Notes under the pieces: model-generated | Told to the model about the DNA's origin: nothing | Seen by the model: only the letters and a program-made list of their open reading frames with translations | Database searches by the model: none | Assembly: GCF_003149045.1 (NCBI RefSeq) | Contig: NZ_QGDU01000012.1 | Coordinates: forward strand, 32,976 to 96,975 | Direction of reading: 5' to 3' | Length of the DNA: 64,000 nucleotides | DNA from: Fibrobacter sp. UWR4 | Lineage (GTDB): Bacteria > Fibrobacterota > Fibrobacteria > Fibrobacterales > Fibrobacteraceae | Shown here: positions 54,184 through 63,300 of the stretch, in pieces | Layout of the letters: each line of letters begins with the position of its first letter | How positions within the stretch are numbered: position 1 is the first letter of the stretch | Translations under genes and position numbers: made by a program

Positions 54184-56043
54184 ATGGCAAACGAAAAGTA
54201 TAGCGAAAATTTCGTCCTCAAAGAAATGAGGTGCGATCTTGGCGAGAACGAATTTGGCAAAGTGTATCCTCAAGGAGATGTTCCAGACATTTCCGCAATA
54301 GAAAAACTTCTTGGGAAAGCCGGGGGAAAGCCTAAAGAATGCGCTATTGACGATTACACTCTAGGTGGAACCGGGAAGGCAAAACCGGAATTCATCATAA
54401 CATTCCATAAAAACGCAAATACAATCATTGTGGTTGAGTGCAAAAGAAGTGTAAAGCAACATCAATCTGACAAGCTGAACAAACCAAAAGATTTTGCAGT
54501 AGATGGAGCTTTGTACTATGCAAAATTTTTAAAAGAACGATACAATGTTATCGCCATTGGTGTTAGCGGCAGTAAAAAAGATGACTCAAAAATAAGCACA
54601 TTTTACTGGCAAAAAGGACATGATGAGTATAAGGAACTTTCTAGACTAAACATCCTTTTGGAACCAGTTATCTATCTACAGTATCTAAAAGGTGAACGTA
54701 TATCAAGGCAGTATTCCCTAGAAGAAATCCGACAAACCGCTATAGATATGAGCAATAGTCTGCGAGTGGCAAAAGTAACTGCAAACGACAAACCAATTTT
54801 TATAGCAGGCATTCTTATTGCTCTTCAGAACGAAGATTTTGAAGACGCTTATATGAATGCGACCACTTTAAAAGGGCTGGAATGGAACATTAGTTCCGCC
54901 ATATCCGATGTATTAGGGGATGCTGGCGTAAAGCAAGACCGTATAGACAATATTTTGAACACCTTTAAAAATGTATCAAGTTTGCATCATTTTCAAACAA
55001 CAAAAATGAACGAAGACTATTCATTACGCTGGTACATTCAAGAACTAGACATGAAAATCAAGCCAATGATGAATATTGCAGATTCATCTATTGATGCTCT
55101 TGGTGAATTCTATCATGAATTTATCAAATTTTCTAATGGCGATGACGGAAAAGCCCTCGGAATCGTTTTGACGCCGCAACATTTGACAGAACTGATGTGC
55201 GATGTAAGCGGACTAAATAAGAAAAGTCGAGTCTTGGATACATGTGCGGGTTCTGGCGGTTTCTTAGTGACAGCAATGAGCAAAATGTTCAAGAACGCAA
55301 ATTACCATGAAATTCAGAAAATTAGAGAAGATGGCCTTTATGGTATTGAAGCTGATCCGCACATCTATACGCTTTGTATAGCAAATATGATTGTCCGACG
55401 CGATGGAAAGAGTAATATTCATTACGGAAGTTGTTTTGATAAAAAAATAGTTGACGAACTAAAAAAGAAAAATATTGACGTAGGTTTAATTAATCCTCCG
55501 TATTCTCAGGATGATTATAATGAACTTGAATTTGTTGAACAGTTACTATCCATTCTCGTCACTCGTGGAATTGCGGTTGCTGTTGTTCCTATCAATTGCG
55601 CTTTGGGAACTACTTGCAAAGAAGTTCGTGAACGTCTATTTAAAAAGCATACATTGGAAGCTGTATTCAGCATGCCTACGGAAATATTCAATCCCGCAGC
55701 ATCTGCTCCGCCATGTGTAATGGTTTGGACGGCAAATGTTCCCCATCCTGAGGACAAAAGAACTTTCTTTGGTTATTTCCGAGACGATGGTTTTGTAAAA
55801 AGGAAAAAATTAGGTCGAATTGATGCCCATGGAAAATGGGAAGAAATCCGAAAGAAATGGTTGTATTTATACCAAAACAAGATTGAAGAACCTGGCTACT
55901 CCGTAATGCACCACGTTTCCCATGAAGATGAATGGTGCGCAGAAGCTTATATGGAAACGGATTATTCAACGTTGTGTGCGGCAGATTTTGAAAAAAAGAT
56001 AAAAGAATATGCTGCGTTCAAATTTTTGAATGGTGTCAAATAG
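54184..56043 (+). CDS. BcgI-like restriction-modification subunit (nuclease-methyltransferase)
   Basis: A 619-residue protein started at MANEKYSENF (54184), with AAGGA nine bases upstream; the longer open frame reads through the RNA element. The N-terminus is a PD-(D/E)xK nuclease: Pro68-Glu69 and then Glu85-Cys86-Lys87. A helical middle follows. The C-terminal half is an adenine methyltransferase: motif I LDTCAGSGGF (about 350-359) and catalytic NPPY (437-440). A nuclease fused to the methylase, with a separate specificity gene, is the BcgI arrangement (type IIB/IIG); BcgIA is about 637 residues. Such enzymes cut on both sides of the site. A plain type I HsdM lacks the nuclease part. Base composition is AT-rich relative to the window. 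Confidence 0.83.
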   Translation: MANEKYSENFVLKEMRCDLGENEFGKVYPQGDVPDISAIEKLLGKAGGKPKECAIDDYTLGGTGKAKPEFIITFHKNANTIIVVECKRSVKQHQSDKLNKPKDFAVDGALYYAKFLKERYNVIAIGVSGSKKDDSKISTFYWQKGHDEYKELSRLNILLEPVIYLQYLKGERISRQYSLEEIRQTAIDMSNSLRVAKVTANDKPIFIAGILIALQNEDFEDAYMNATTLKGLEWNISSAISDVLGDAGVKQDRIDNILNTFKNVSSLHHFQTTKMNEDYSLRWYIQELDMKIKPMMNIADSSIDALGEFYHEFIKFSNGDDGKALGIVLTPQHLTELMCDVSGLNKKSRVLDTCAGSGGFLVTAMSKMFKNANYHEIQKIREDGLYGIEADPHIYTLCIANMIVRRDGKSNIHYGSCFDKKIVDELKKKNIDVGLINPPYSQDDYNELEFVEQLLSILVTRGIAVAVVPINCALGTTCKEVRERLFKKHTLEAVFSMPTEIFNPAASAPPCVMVWTANVPHPEDKRTFFGYFRDDGFVKRKKLGRIDAHGKWEEIRKKWLYLYQNKIEEPGYSVMHHVSHEDEWCAEAYMETDYSTLCAADFEKKIKEYAAFKFLNGVK

Positions 56044-56044
56044 G

Positions 56045-57019
56045 ATGAAACGGCTAGACGAAATTTTCAATATTTGTTATGGTTCGCAGCTTGATTTGAA
56101 CAAGTGCGAAATTTGTGGTAAAAATCAAGGTTTTAATTTTGTCAATCGAAGCAATTCTAATTGTGGTGTTTCCGCAAGAATTCAAAAAGTTGATAAGAAG
56201 GAACCTTTTAAAGCTGGCTCTATTACAGTAGCCATGGGCGGAAGCGTCCTTTCTTCATTTGTTCAGCAAGAGGATTTCTACACTGGGCAAAATGTGAAAG
56301 TTTTAGTGCCGATTGACGAAATGAATTTGGCAGAGAAACTGTTTTATTGTCAATGTATTGAAGCTAATAGATTTCGTTTTTCAACTTTTGGACGAGAAGC
56401 AAATTACACATTTAACTCTTTGTTGGTTCCATCTCGAGAAGAAATTCCCATAGAAATAAAAAAGAAACCTATAGCAAATCCTTTTTGTAAGACGCCTCTT
56501 CTTGAAAAGCAGCTCTCGTTGCAAATTGATGTTTGGCAATGGTTTGAACTCGGCTCTATTTTCGAAATAAAGAAAGGTAAGCGTCTTACCAAAGCCGATA
56601 TGGAAGATGGTCAAATTCCTTATATTGGGGCAATTGATTCTAACAATGGTGTATCAGCTTTAATTTCAAACAACGAGCACCTACATGACGGCAATACGAT
56701 ATCAGTTTCTTACAACGGCTCTATTGCTGAGGCGTTCTATCAAAAAAATCCTTTTTGGGCGACTGATGATGTAAACGTATTATATTCTGCACGAATAAAC
56801 TGCTACACAGCCCTTTTTGTTACGACAATCATTCATCGAGAGAAATACCGTTTTAATTATGGACGTAAGTGGGACTTAGATTTGATGAAGAAAAGCCGAA
56901 TCAAACTCCCCGCCATCAACACCGGAGAAAAAGACGAATCCGGCAAACCCATCTACGAACCTGATTGGCAATTTATGGAAGATTACATAAAATCGCTTCC
57001 GTATTCCGCATGCCTTTAA
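56045..57019 (+). CDS. BcgI-like specificity subunit (HsdS family)
   Basis: A 324-residue DNA-recognition subunit, close to BcgIB (about 341). Two target-recognition domains: about 1-150 and 165-320, the second with WFELGSIFEIKKGKRLTKAD and YIGAIDSNNGVSA, the classic type I S wording. A start at 56045, one base after the methylase stop, fits coupled translation; an ATG 15 bases upstream also opens the frame. Cysteines (CEICGKNQG) near residue 17 are unusual for this position. The last ten codons and the terminator recur at 59483-59569. Confidence 0.82.
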   Translation: MKRLDEIFNICYGSQLDLNKCEICGKNQGFNFVNRSNSNCGVSARIQKVDKKEPFKAGSITVAMGGSVLSSFVQQEDFYTGQNVKVLVPIDEMNLAEKLFYCQCIEANRFRFSTFGREANYTFNSLLVPSREEIPIEIKKKPIANPFCKTPLLEKQLSLQIDVWQWFELGSIFEIKKGKRLTKADMEDGQIPYIGAIDSNNGVSALISNNEHLHDGNTISVSYNGSIAEAFYQKNPFWATDDVNVLYSARINCYTALFVTTIIHREKYRFNYGRKWDLDLMKKSRIKLPAINTGEKDESGKPIYEPDWQFMEDYIKSLPYSACL

Positions 57020-57078
57020 ATAATCTAAAACACCCCCCCCGACGCCCTACACTGGCATCGGGGATTTTTCATTTTCAA
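56987..57078 (+). repeat. Direct repeat A: specificity-gene end plus terminator
   Basis: Covers the last ten codons and stop of the specificity gene (IKSLPYSACL) and the following terminator. A diverged copy lies at 59483-59569 (IKSFPYSACL plus terminator), with the wHTH/nucleotidyltransferase pair and a truncated nuclease between them. Confidence 0.85.
57037..57063 (+). terminator. Terminator of the restriction-modification operon
   Basis: CCCCGACGCC (57037-57046) pairs with GGCATCGGGG (57054-57063), one mismatch, followed by ATTTTTC. It lies 17 bases after the specificity-gene stop. Confidence 0.8.
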
Positions 57079-57104
57079 GCCCATTCACATCCAAAGCCCA
57101 CAAA

Positions 57105-57866
57105 TCATGCATTTTGTGGATTGTCAGAAAAAATCTTTCGCAGCATATCCAAGGCATCTTCCTTGGTCATGCCGTCACCTAAAATTTGAGAATCAATGAC
57201 TTCTTCTTTCATGGAATCCAAGAAGGTTTCTACATCATGCTGGATTTTTTCAGGCAAGGTGATTCTCAAATCCGCCGATAACAACGGAAGAAGTCTAAAC
57301 ACATCGTTCTTATGCTTCCTGTAGTCATCTGTATTGACGCGTTCACCTTTTTCTTTTGATTCTTTCAAGTTCATCCTTGCCTTCATTTTATACAGAATCA
57401 AATACTCCGGCTTAAGAACTCTAATGCCATTCAAAACATCACAGCCTTCGCTTAAAAGATTGTAATAGTTTTCGTCAAGAATAATCGCAGATAAACTGGA
57501 TACATCTTCCGCTACGGAAACACGCCTAACACCTCCCGGAATAACTAAAGGATCTGTGCTTTTTGAGAGCAATTCTATCATTGAAGGATATCCGACTTGA
57601 GGATCGGTAAATCGATAGAAGCACGTTTTCGCTCTTTTCTGCTCGCCACATGTATATTGGCCTTCTTTAATAAAATCCCAAAAAGTTTTTCCAAATTCAA
57701 CATACCTTTGGGCATCAACAATCAACACCATATCGACATCTTTCGTTAAGCGAAACTTCAATCCGGCGTCTTCCATCAGGATAGAGCAAGCGGTCCCACC
57801 GATGACGACATATTCGTCGTTAAATTTTTCGAATTTTTCACGGAACTTTTCAAGGCCATTTACCAT
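57105..57866 (-). CDS. Nucleotidyltransferase-fold protein (AbiEii-like)
   Basis: A 253-residue soluble protein with a minimal nucleotidyltransferase core: VIGGTACSILM then TKDVDMVL (the metal-binding DxD) within the first 50 residues. Helical C-terminal half with many charged residues (MNLKESKEKGERVNTDD). Such proteins next to a winged-helix gene are commonly toxins of AbiE-type systems that modify tRNA or other targets. The start overlaps the end of the wHTH gene by seven bases, so they are coupled. Assignment as toxin is inference from context. Confidence 0.7.
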   Translation of the reverse strand: MVNGLEKFREKFEKFNDEYVVIGGTACSILMEDAGLKFRLTKDVDMVLIVDAQRYVEFGKTFWDFIKEGQYTCGEQKRAKTCFYRFTDPQVGYPSMIELLSKSTDPLVIPGGVRRVSVAEDVSSLSAIILDENYYNLLSEGCDVLNGIRVLKPEYLILYKMKARMNLKESKEKGERVNTDDYRKHKNDVFRLLPLLSADLRITLPEKIQHDVETFLDSMKEEVIDSQILGDGMTKEDALDMLRKIFSDNPQNA

Positions 57867-58885
57867 TGTACGGTCTCCATCATTTTTTCAAGGCATCCAA
57901 CCACTCGTTCATCCTTAAATTCTTTCAGTGACATATACAAAGAAAGGGGATCGACAACGCCATCTACGGCAAACAGCGAGGGATTGTAACTCCATATCTG
58001 TACTTCAATCAGTTCCAATTTGCTGAACCATCTCAAACCAGCAGTGTAATCAATGACATTTGGGGATAAATCTTTTTTTTGACAGGCATACGCATCAATA
58101 CGCGGCGCGGTCAACATAGTCTTTGCAGAAAGAGCCGACTCACCAGCCTTCGGGAATGTTTCCTTCAAGTTATCCTTTGTTACAATGATTCGCTTTTTTA
58201 TGGGATTTATCAAATAGGGTTTTGCTTTTTCAACCAGACTCGTTCCATTGTCCGAGCAAGTCATCAGAATAGACCGGCCATTCTCCTGCAATCGCACCAG
58301 CCCAAGTTTTTCCAATTCCCGAGAATACCTGGATACTGCCATTGCATTTAAACCTGTTTCCTGAGCGGCTCGCGCCTTGGTCACATAAGAGTCTTTCACT
58401 TTGTACAACATGTACAAAAAAAGCAGCTGCCCCTGAGGTGTCATTTTTTTAGGAAGGTCATGATCATCTTTGTTACGCACACCTGCAGCACGGTTCTGGT
58501 TTTGCAGAGCCACTCCCAAAAACGGAAGGTAAATCAGGGATGTCGGCGCAATGAACGGAACTCGCTCTTGAATCAACGATTTACGCTGCGCATTAGAAGA
58601 ATTCCTAAAAAGAAATGCCACAGGTCTCGTCAAAACTTGTTCGTACTTTTTAATCTGCCTTGCCAAAGCTTCTGCATCAAAGGACTCTTCGCCAAGGACA
58701 GCGACAACAACAAAACGGACTCCCTCTACGCAAGCATTAAAGAAGCCACGATTTTTCACCATGTACAAAGGCAAGCCCTTGGGTTGAACAGCTGCACTCA
58801 CATTGCAGTCAAAACCATTTTCAAGGAAAATGCTCTTTACAAAATCGCATATGTTCTCATTGTCAAAAAAGAAGAAAAAAGCCAT
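57860..58885 (-). CDS. Winged-helix regulator paired with the nucleotidyltransferase
   Basis: A 341-residue protein started at MAFFFFFDNENICDF (58885); a 20-codon longer frame would need a TTG and run into the operator. The middle holds a MarR-like winged helix (about 165-235: GQLLFLYMLYKVKDSYVTKA, TGLNAMAVSRYSRELEKLGLV). The N-terminal 150 residues and C-terminal 100 are of unknown fold. Overlap with the toxin-like gene and an inverted repeat upstream point to an autoregulating antitoxin. It is much longer than classic AbiEi (about 200), so this is a distinct architecture. Confidence 0.65.
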   Translation of the reverse strand: MAFFFFFDNENICDFVKSIFLENGFDCNVSAAVQPKGLPLYMVKNRGFFNACVEGVRFVVVAVLGEESFDAEALARQIKKYEQVLTRPVAFLFRNSSNAQRKSLIQERVPFIAPTSLIYLPFLGVALQNQNRAAGVRNKDDHDLPKKMTPQGQLLFLYMLYKVKDSYVTKARAAQETGLNAMAVSRYSRELEKLGLVRLQENGRSILMTCSDNGTSLVEKAKPYLINPIKKRIIVTKDNLKETFPKAGESALSAKTMLTAPRIDAYACQKKDLSPNVIDYTAGLRWFSKLELIEVQIWSYNPSLFAVDGVVDPLSLYMSLKEFKDERVVGCLEKMMETVQW

Positions 58886-58900
58886 ATCTAAATACTCATT

Positions 58901-58957
58901 ATAACATTCACTATCAAATGTAACATTTTGAAATGTTATAATCAAGTTTTTATGTTA
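58901..58957 (-). promoter_or_regulatory. Operator of the wHTH-nucleotidyltransferase operon
   Basis: TAACATTTTGAAATGTTA (58921-58938) is a perfect 8-bp inverted repeat with a two-base spacer. Further half sites follow the same text: ATAACATT at 58901-58908 and TGTTA at 58953-58957. They sit just upstream of the start at 58885, a good place for autorepression. Confidence 0.6.
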
Positions 58958-59115
58958 CATATTGTGGTTTTTTATTAAAAACAAGGAAAATATGTTAATA
59001 AGTTGTTTATTTACTTTTCAAAGAAGACTCATAATTCCGAACCCTAAGGCCTGTTTGAGCCTTAAGATTTCGTTGCTGTAGATTTTTTTGACAAAAGATG
59101 AAAATGGGTTAGTAA

Positions 59116-59482
59116 AAGAGGTCTCTTTTCCAATCAAATGTTTGGGGGAAGAACTACCTTCAAAACTCAGAAATTAAATTTAAATACTACCTGAATGGAA
59201 TTCATTCTTCATATCCAGACTTTATTATGAGAGACAAGAAAGGTTCTAACCACCTTTTCGAAGTCAAGAGCGTCAACGTATCAAATAAAGTCCAATTTAA
59301 CTCAGTGGAATACAAATCAAAAATCAACGCACTGAAGGACTGTTATAAGCAGTGCTCTATTCTTACAGGCGATTATTACTATTTACCGGTGTTGAAAGAT
59401 GAGAATTGGCAAATAACTGTTTTTTATAAGGGTGAAGAAGACATTCTTACAAAGGAAATGTTAAAAAATCTTTTGAAAGCCA
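59116..59482 (+). pseudogene. Truncated restriction/helicase-type nuclease (C-terminal fragment)
   Basis: An open frame without start homology begins after a stop at 59113-59115. It reads like the C-terminal end of type III-like restriction helicase subunits: ...KYYLNGIHSSYPDFIMRDKK, HLFEVKSVNV (a PD-ExK site), CYKQCSILTGDYYYLPVLKD, WQITVFYKGEED. The motor part is missing. At about 59482 the frame runs into the duplicated end of a specificity gene, in another reading frame. An in-frame ATG at 59227 exists but the protein would lack its first catalytic residues. A recombination remnant is most likely. Confidence 0.7.
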
Positions 59483-59569
59483 ATAAAATCATTTCCGTAT
59501 TCCGCATGTCTTTAAATAAACACCCCTCCCCGACGCCTTACACCGGCATCGGGGATTTTTTTTTTCAAA
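59483..59569 (+). repeat. Direct repeat B: specificity-gene end plus terminator
   Basis: Encodes IKSFPYSACL-stop (59483-59515) in a frame different from the nuclease fragment before it, then a terminator (59528-59554). It matches repeat A at 56987-57078 with a few substitutions and a small deletion. Confidence 0.85.
59528..59554 (+). terminator. Terminator in direct repeat B
   Basis: CCCCGACGCC (59528-59537) with GGCATCGGGG (59545-59554), followed by a run of ten T after one A. The same stem as the terminator at 57037-57063. Confidence 0.8.
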
Positions 59570-60173
59570 GCAGCACCTCCAGGTAAGTTTTCAGAATTTT
59601 GGAAACCCTAAGTTTCTTCGCATATTCTGCAAGCTTATTTAAGTCCTTGCCGTCCCATGCAGCATATCTTTTAATTGCAGTAAGCAACAGTTCGTTGCTT
59701 ACGCGGGATCTGTTCTTGATCAAATCACAAATTGTTTTTTCCAGGTCATAGCAGCGAACGGTATTACCAAAAGGAGTTTTCACCTCCGTCACTCCCAAAT
59801 CAAATAGTTCTGGCTTGCAGGTGAATACCTTGCAGGCATTTTTCAGAGACAATGACGGCGCATGTCCAAAGGGAACTGTTATTGAATGTTCAAAAGGAGT
59901 CCGTTCCGAGAAGCCGTGCAAGAAAAGGGCCGTTTCGTGAGAAATAATCAAATTATCTGAACGAGACGAAATCATGAAGATTTCATCTGGAATTGCATCT
60001 GGCAAAACATACTGCCCTTGCGCAACTCGGACTAGCTCGCCTAACTTGCACAAGGATGATAACTGGGCCCGCGAAACTCCCACAGACTCGGATTTTGAGG
60101 AAAGCACAACCCCATTGTAAGCAGCAGCCACATCTTTCAGCAAGCCAATTTCTTTTTTTTCTTTAAAACTCAT
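59565..60173 (-). CDS. AbiEi-family antitoxin / transcriptional regulator, without partner
   Basis: A 202-residue protein with the AbiEi layout: N-terminal winged helix (about 10-60, with VGVSRAQLSSLCKLGELVRV and QGQYVLPD), then the antitoxin domain (ISHETALFLHGFSERTPFEHS, VRCYDLEKTICDLIKNRSR). The classic partner AbiEii would follow downstream on the minus strand, but instead the stop lies in direct repeat B. It is therefore an orphan or works with the nucleotidyltransferase at 57105-57866. ATTTTATGATA-type AT-rich promoter sequence precedes it. Confidence 0.8.
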   Translation of the reverse strand: MSFKEKKEIGLLKDVAAAYNGVVLSSKSESVGVSRAQLSSLCKLGELVRVAQGQYVLPDAIPDEIFMISSRSDNLIISHETALFLHGFSERTPFEHSITVPFGHAPSLSLKNACKVFTCKPELFDLGVTEVKTPFGNTVRCYDLEKTICDLIKNRSRVSNELLLTAIKRYAAWDGKDLNKLAEYAKKLRVSKILKTYLEVLL

Positions 60174-60224
60174 ATCATAAAATTATATCTTATTTTATGA
60201 TATTTGTCAATAGCAAAAAAAAAT

Positions 60225-60247
60225 CCTCGAAGCGTTTAACTTCGGGG
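60225..60247 (-). terminator. Terminator downstream of ileS
   Basis: CCTCGAAG (60225-60232) pairs with CTTCGGGG (60240-60247) with one G-U; on the minus strand a run of nine T follows. It lies about 125 bases past the ileS stop. Confidence 0.75.
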
Positions 60248-60371
60248 ACCTTGTAAAATGGATTCTATCGGGGCGTTGCCCCTCCAGAAAAACGATTAAG
60301 CCAGGGCGCTTCGCGCCTAGCCTATGCGGCTCAGTCATGGACATGCAAGCATGTCCGCGACGTTCGCCTTG
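60248..60371. repeat. Cluster of short perfect hairpins after ileS
   Basis: Three short palindromes with tiny loops: GGGGC-GTT-GCCCC (60270-60282), GGCGC-TTC-GCGCC (60305-60317) and GGACATGC-AA-GCATGTCC (60339-60356). The second is the reverse complement of the one at 26202-26214. Confidence 0.75.
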
Positions 60372-63300
60372 TTAGGCTTTTACCGTAGTGAAAGCAAAAG
60401 CTTCGCCGTCAGCGTCGTTGGCTTCGAGGCCATCAGCGGAAGCAGCCCACTTGATTGCAGTTGCTTGAGTTTCGCCAGCAATATATGCTTCGTTTTCAGC
60501 AACAGCCTGCTTGAACATGTCGCTTTCAGAGAACAAGGTCACTTCGATCTTGTCGGTGATAGTGTAGTTCTGTTCCTTACGGCGGTTCTGGATGCGGTTC
60601 ACCAGTTCGCGGGCGACGCAAGCGCGGCGCAGGTCATCGGTGACGTTCAAGTCCAGAGCAACGGTAAAGTGGCTGTCTGCATCCACGGCAAGGCCTTCCG
60701 GCACAATGCGCTGGATCATGAGGCCGTCTGCACCCACTTCGCCGAATTCGAACTTGATGGTTTCACCACCCTGCAGAGCCTTGATTTCGTCAGCGCTCAG
60801 GCTGTTGAGCTTTGCAGAGATGACCTTCATGTTCTTGGCGTATTCAGGGCCCTTGGCCTTGATGCCCAGGAAGTTGGGCTTTGCGGTAAGCTTCACGAGA
60901 ACAGTTTCGTCTTCCAGGAACTTCATTTCGCGAACGTTCAGTTCTTCGAGGATGAGGTCCTTCATGGTTTCGGCCACTCCCTTTTCTACGGCACCGTGCG
61001 GCACCACAGTCATGGAAGCAATCGGCATACGGTTCTTTACGTTGTTCGTAGCGCGGATGGCACGACCCATTTCCACCATGCCGCGAACCATTGCGATACG
61101 CTGCACCAGAGCTTCGTCCTTCAGGGATTCGTCAGCGCTGGGGAATTCGCAGAGGTGAACGCTAACAGGTGCGTTGGCATCCACTTCGCGAACGAGAATC
61201 TGGTAGATTTCTTCGGCCAGGAGCGGGAGGAACGGAGCAAGAATCTTGCTGAAGTCCACCAGCACCTTGTACATGGTTGCGTAAGCTGCATTCTTGTCGC
61301 CATCGTTTTCAGACTTCCAGAAACGGCGGCGGCTACGACGAACGTACCAGTTGGTCAGGTCATCCACAGCGGCGATGATTGCAGGCACCACGTTGTACAA
61401 ACGGTAAGCCTTCATTTCCACTTCGACCTTAGCGGCCAGATCCTGCAAGGTTGCAAGCATCCAGCGGTCCAGTTCGTTTTCGGACTTCACCACTTCACCC
61501 GGATTCCAGTTCAGCTGGCCCTTGGCGGCGTCGGCGTTGTGGTTAGAAACGAAGAAGCTAACGGCGTTCCACAGCGGGAGCATTACCTGCTTCACGATGC
61601 CCTTCACACCTTCTTCGGAGAAGCGCAGGTCTTCAGCCTTCAGTGCAGCAGAGTTAATGAGGAACAGGCGGATGGCGTCGGCGCCAGTACGTTCGATAAG
61701 TTCGTTGGGGTCCGGATAGTTCTTCTTGGACTTGGACATTTTGGAACCGTCTTCGGCCAAGATGATACCGTTCACGATCACGTTCTTGAAGGCAGGCTTC
61801 TGGAACAGAGCGTTAGAAAGAACGGTCAAGGTGTAGAACCAACCGCGGGTCTGGTCAAGGCCTTCGGCAATGAAGTCAGCCGGGAAGCTCTTTTCAACCA
61901 GTTCCTTGTTTTCAAACGGATAGTGGCGGCTAGCATAAGGCATGGAGCCAGATTCGAACCAGCAGTCAAACACTTCCGGAGTACGCTTGAATTCCTTGCC
62001 ATCCTTCTTGATGACAATCTTATCTACAAAGTGCTTGTGGAGGTCTTCCAGAGTTTCGCCAGTGAGGTCAGCCAATTCCTTGATGGAGCCCACAGCGATC
62101 ATTTCGCCATCGTCAGCAATCCATACAGGAATCGGGGTACCCCAGAAACGATTACGGGAAAGGTTCCAGTCGCGGGCGTTGGCAATCCACTTACCAAAGC
62201 GGCCGCTCTTGATGTGGTCGGGAACCCAGTTCACGGTCTGGTTGTTTTCGACCATCCATTCCTTCAAAGTCTTGGTGACACCTTCTGCGTTGGTGACTTC
62301 GCCATCAATCTTCAAGAACCAGGTCTTGAGGGCGCGGTACAGCAGAGGCACGCCGGTACGCCAGCAGTGGGGGTAGCTATGAACGAAGGTTTCGTGCTTG
62401 AACACGCGGCCCTGTTCCTTGAGGTAGGCGATAATGCTCTTGTCGGCTTCCTTTGCACCCAGGCCCTTCCACATGGGGACCTTGTCGGTGAATTTGCCTT
62501 CGGTATCCAGCGGGTCGAAAAGACCCAGGCCGAGAGATGCGCCCAGCTGGAAGTCTTCTTCACCGAAGGAAGGAGCGATATGCACAGCACCGGCACCGTC
62601 TTCGTCGCTAACGAAATCGGCAACATAAATTGTGTAACGCTTGGCCAGTTCTTCTGCGGTGGCGTAAGCGTCGCTAATGTGGAACAAAGCTTCGTACTTG
62701 AGGCCAGCAAGGTCAGAGCCCATGCACTTGTCCACGATGTTGGGCTGCTTGAAGTAAGCGCCAGCGCGGGTACCCATGACCCAGAACTTCTTGCCGTCCT
62801 GCTCTACGCAAACGTATTCGGCGTCAGCCTTCACTGCAATAGCGAAGTTGGAAGGAAGAGTCCAAGGAGTGGTGGTCCAAACCAGGATGTTGGAACCAGC
62901 AAACTTAGCGTCGTCGGAAACCAGCGGGAAGATAAGAGTCAAGGACGGGTCCTGACGGTCCTTATAGCCCTGGTTGGTTTCGAAGTTGGAAAGCGGAGTT
63001 GCAAGAGCCGGGCTGTACGGCTGGATGCGGTAGCCCTGATAGATGAGGCCCTTGTCGAAGCACTGCTTGAACACCCACCACACAGATTCCATGAAGTTCT
63101 TGTCCATGGTCTTGTAGCCCTTGTCGAAGTCCACCCAGCGGCCCATGCGACGAACAGTCTTGCGCCATTCACCGGTGTACTTCAGAACCTTGCTACGGCA
63201 GGTTTCGTTAAACTTATCTACGCCCAGGTTCTGGATTTCGGCAACGCCAGCCAGACCCAGTTCGTTCTGCACCAGAGATTCAATAGGCAGACCGTGGCAG

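Noticed and set aside
58886..58945. A 20-residue N-terminal extension of the wHTH protein
   Set aside because: It would need a TTG start inside the inverted-repeat operator; the ATG at 58885 is simpler.
59227..59586. An intact 119-residue gene
   Set aside because: Homology-like sequence extends upstream of its ATG and its end reads into a duplicated specificity-gene tail out of frame, so it is a fragment.
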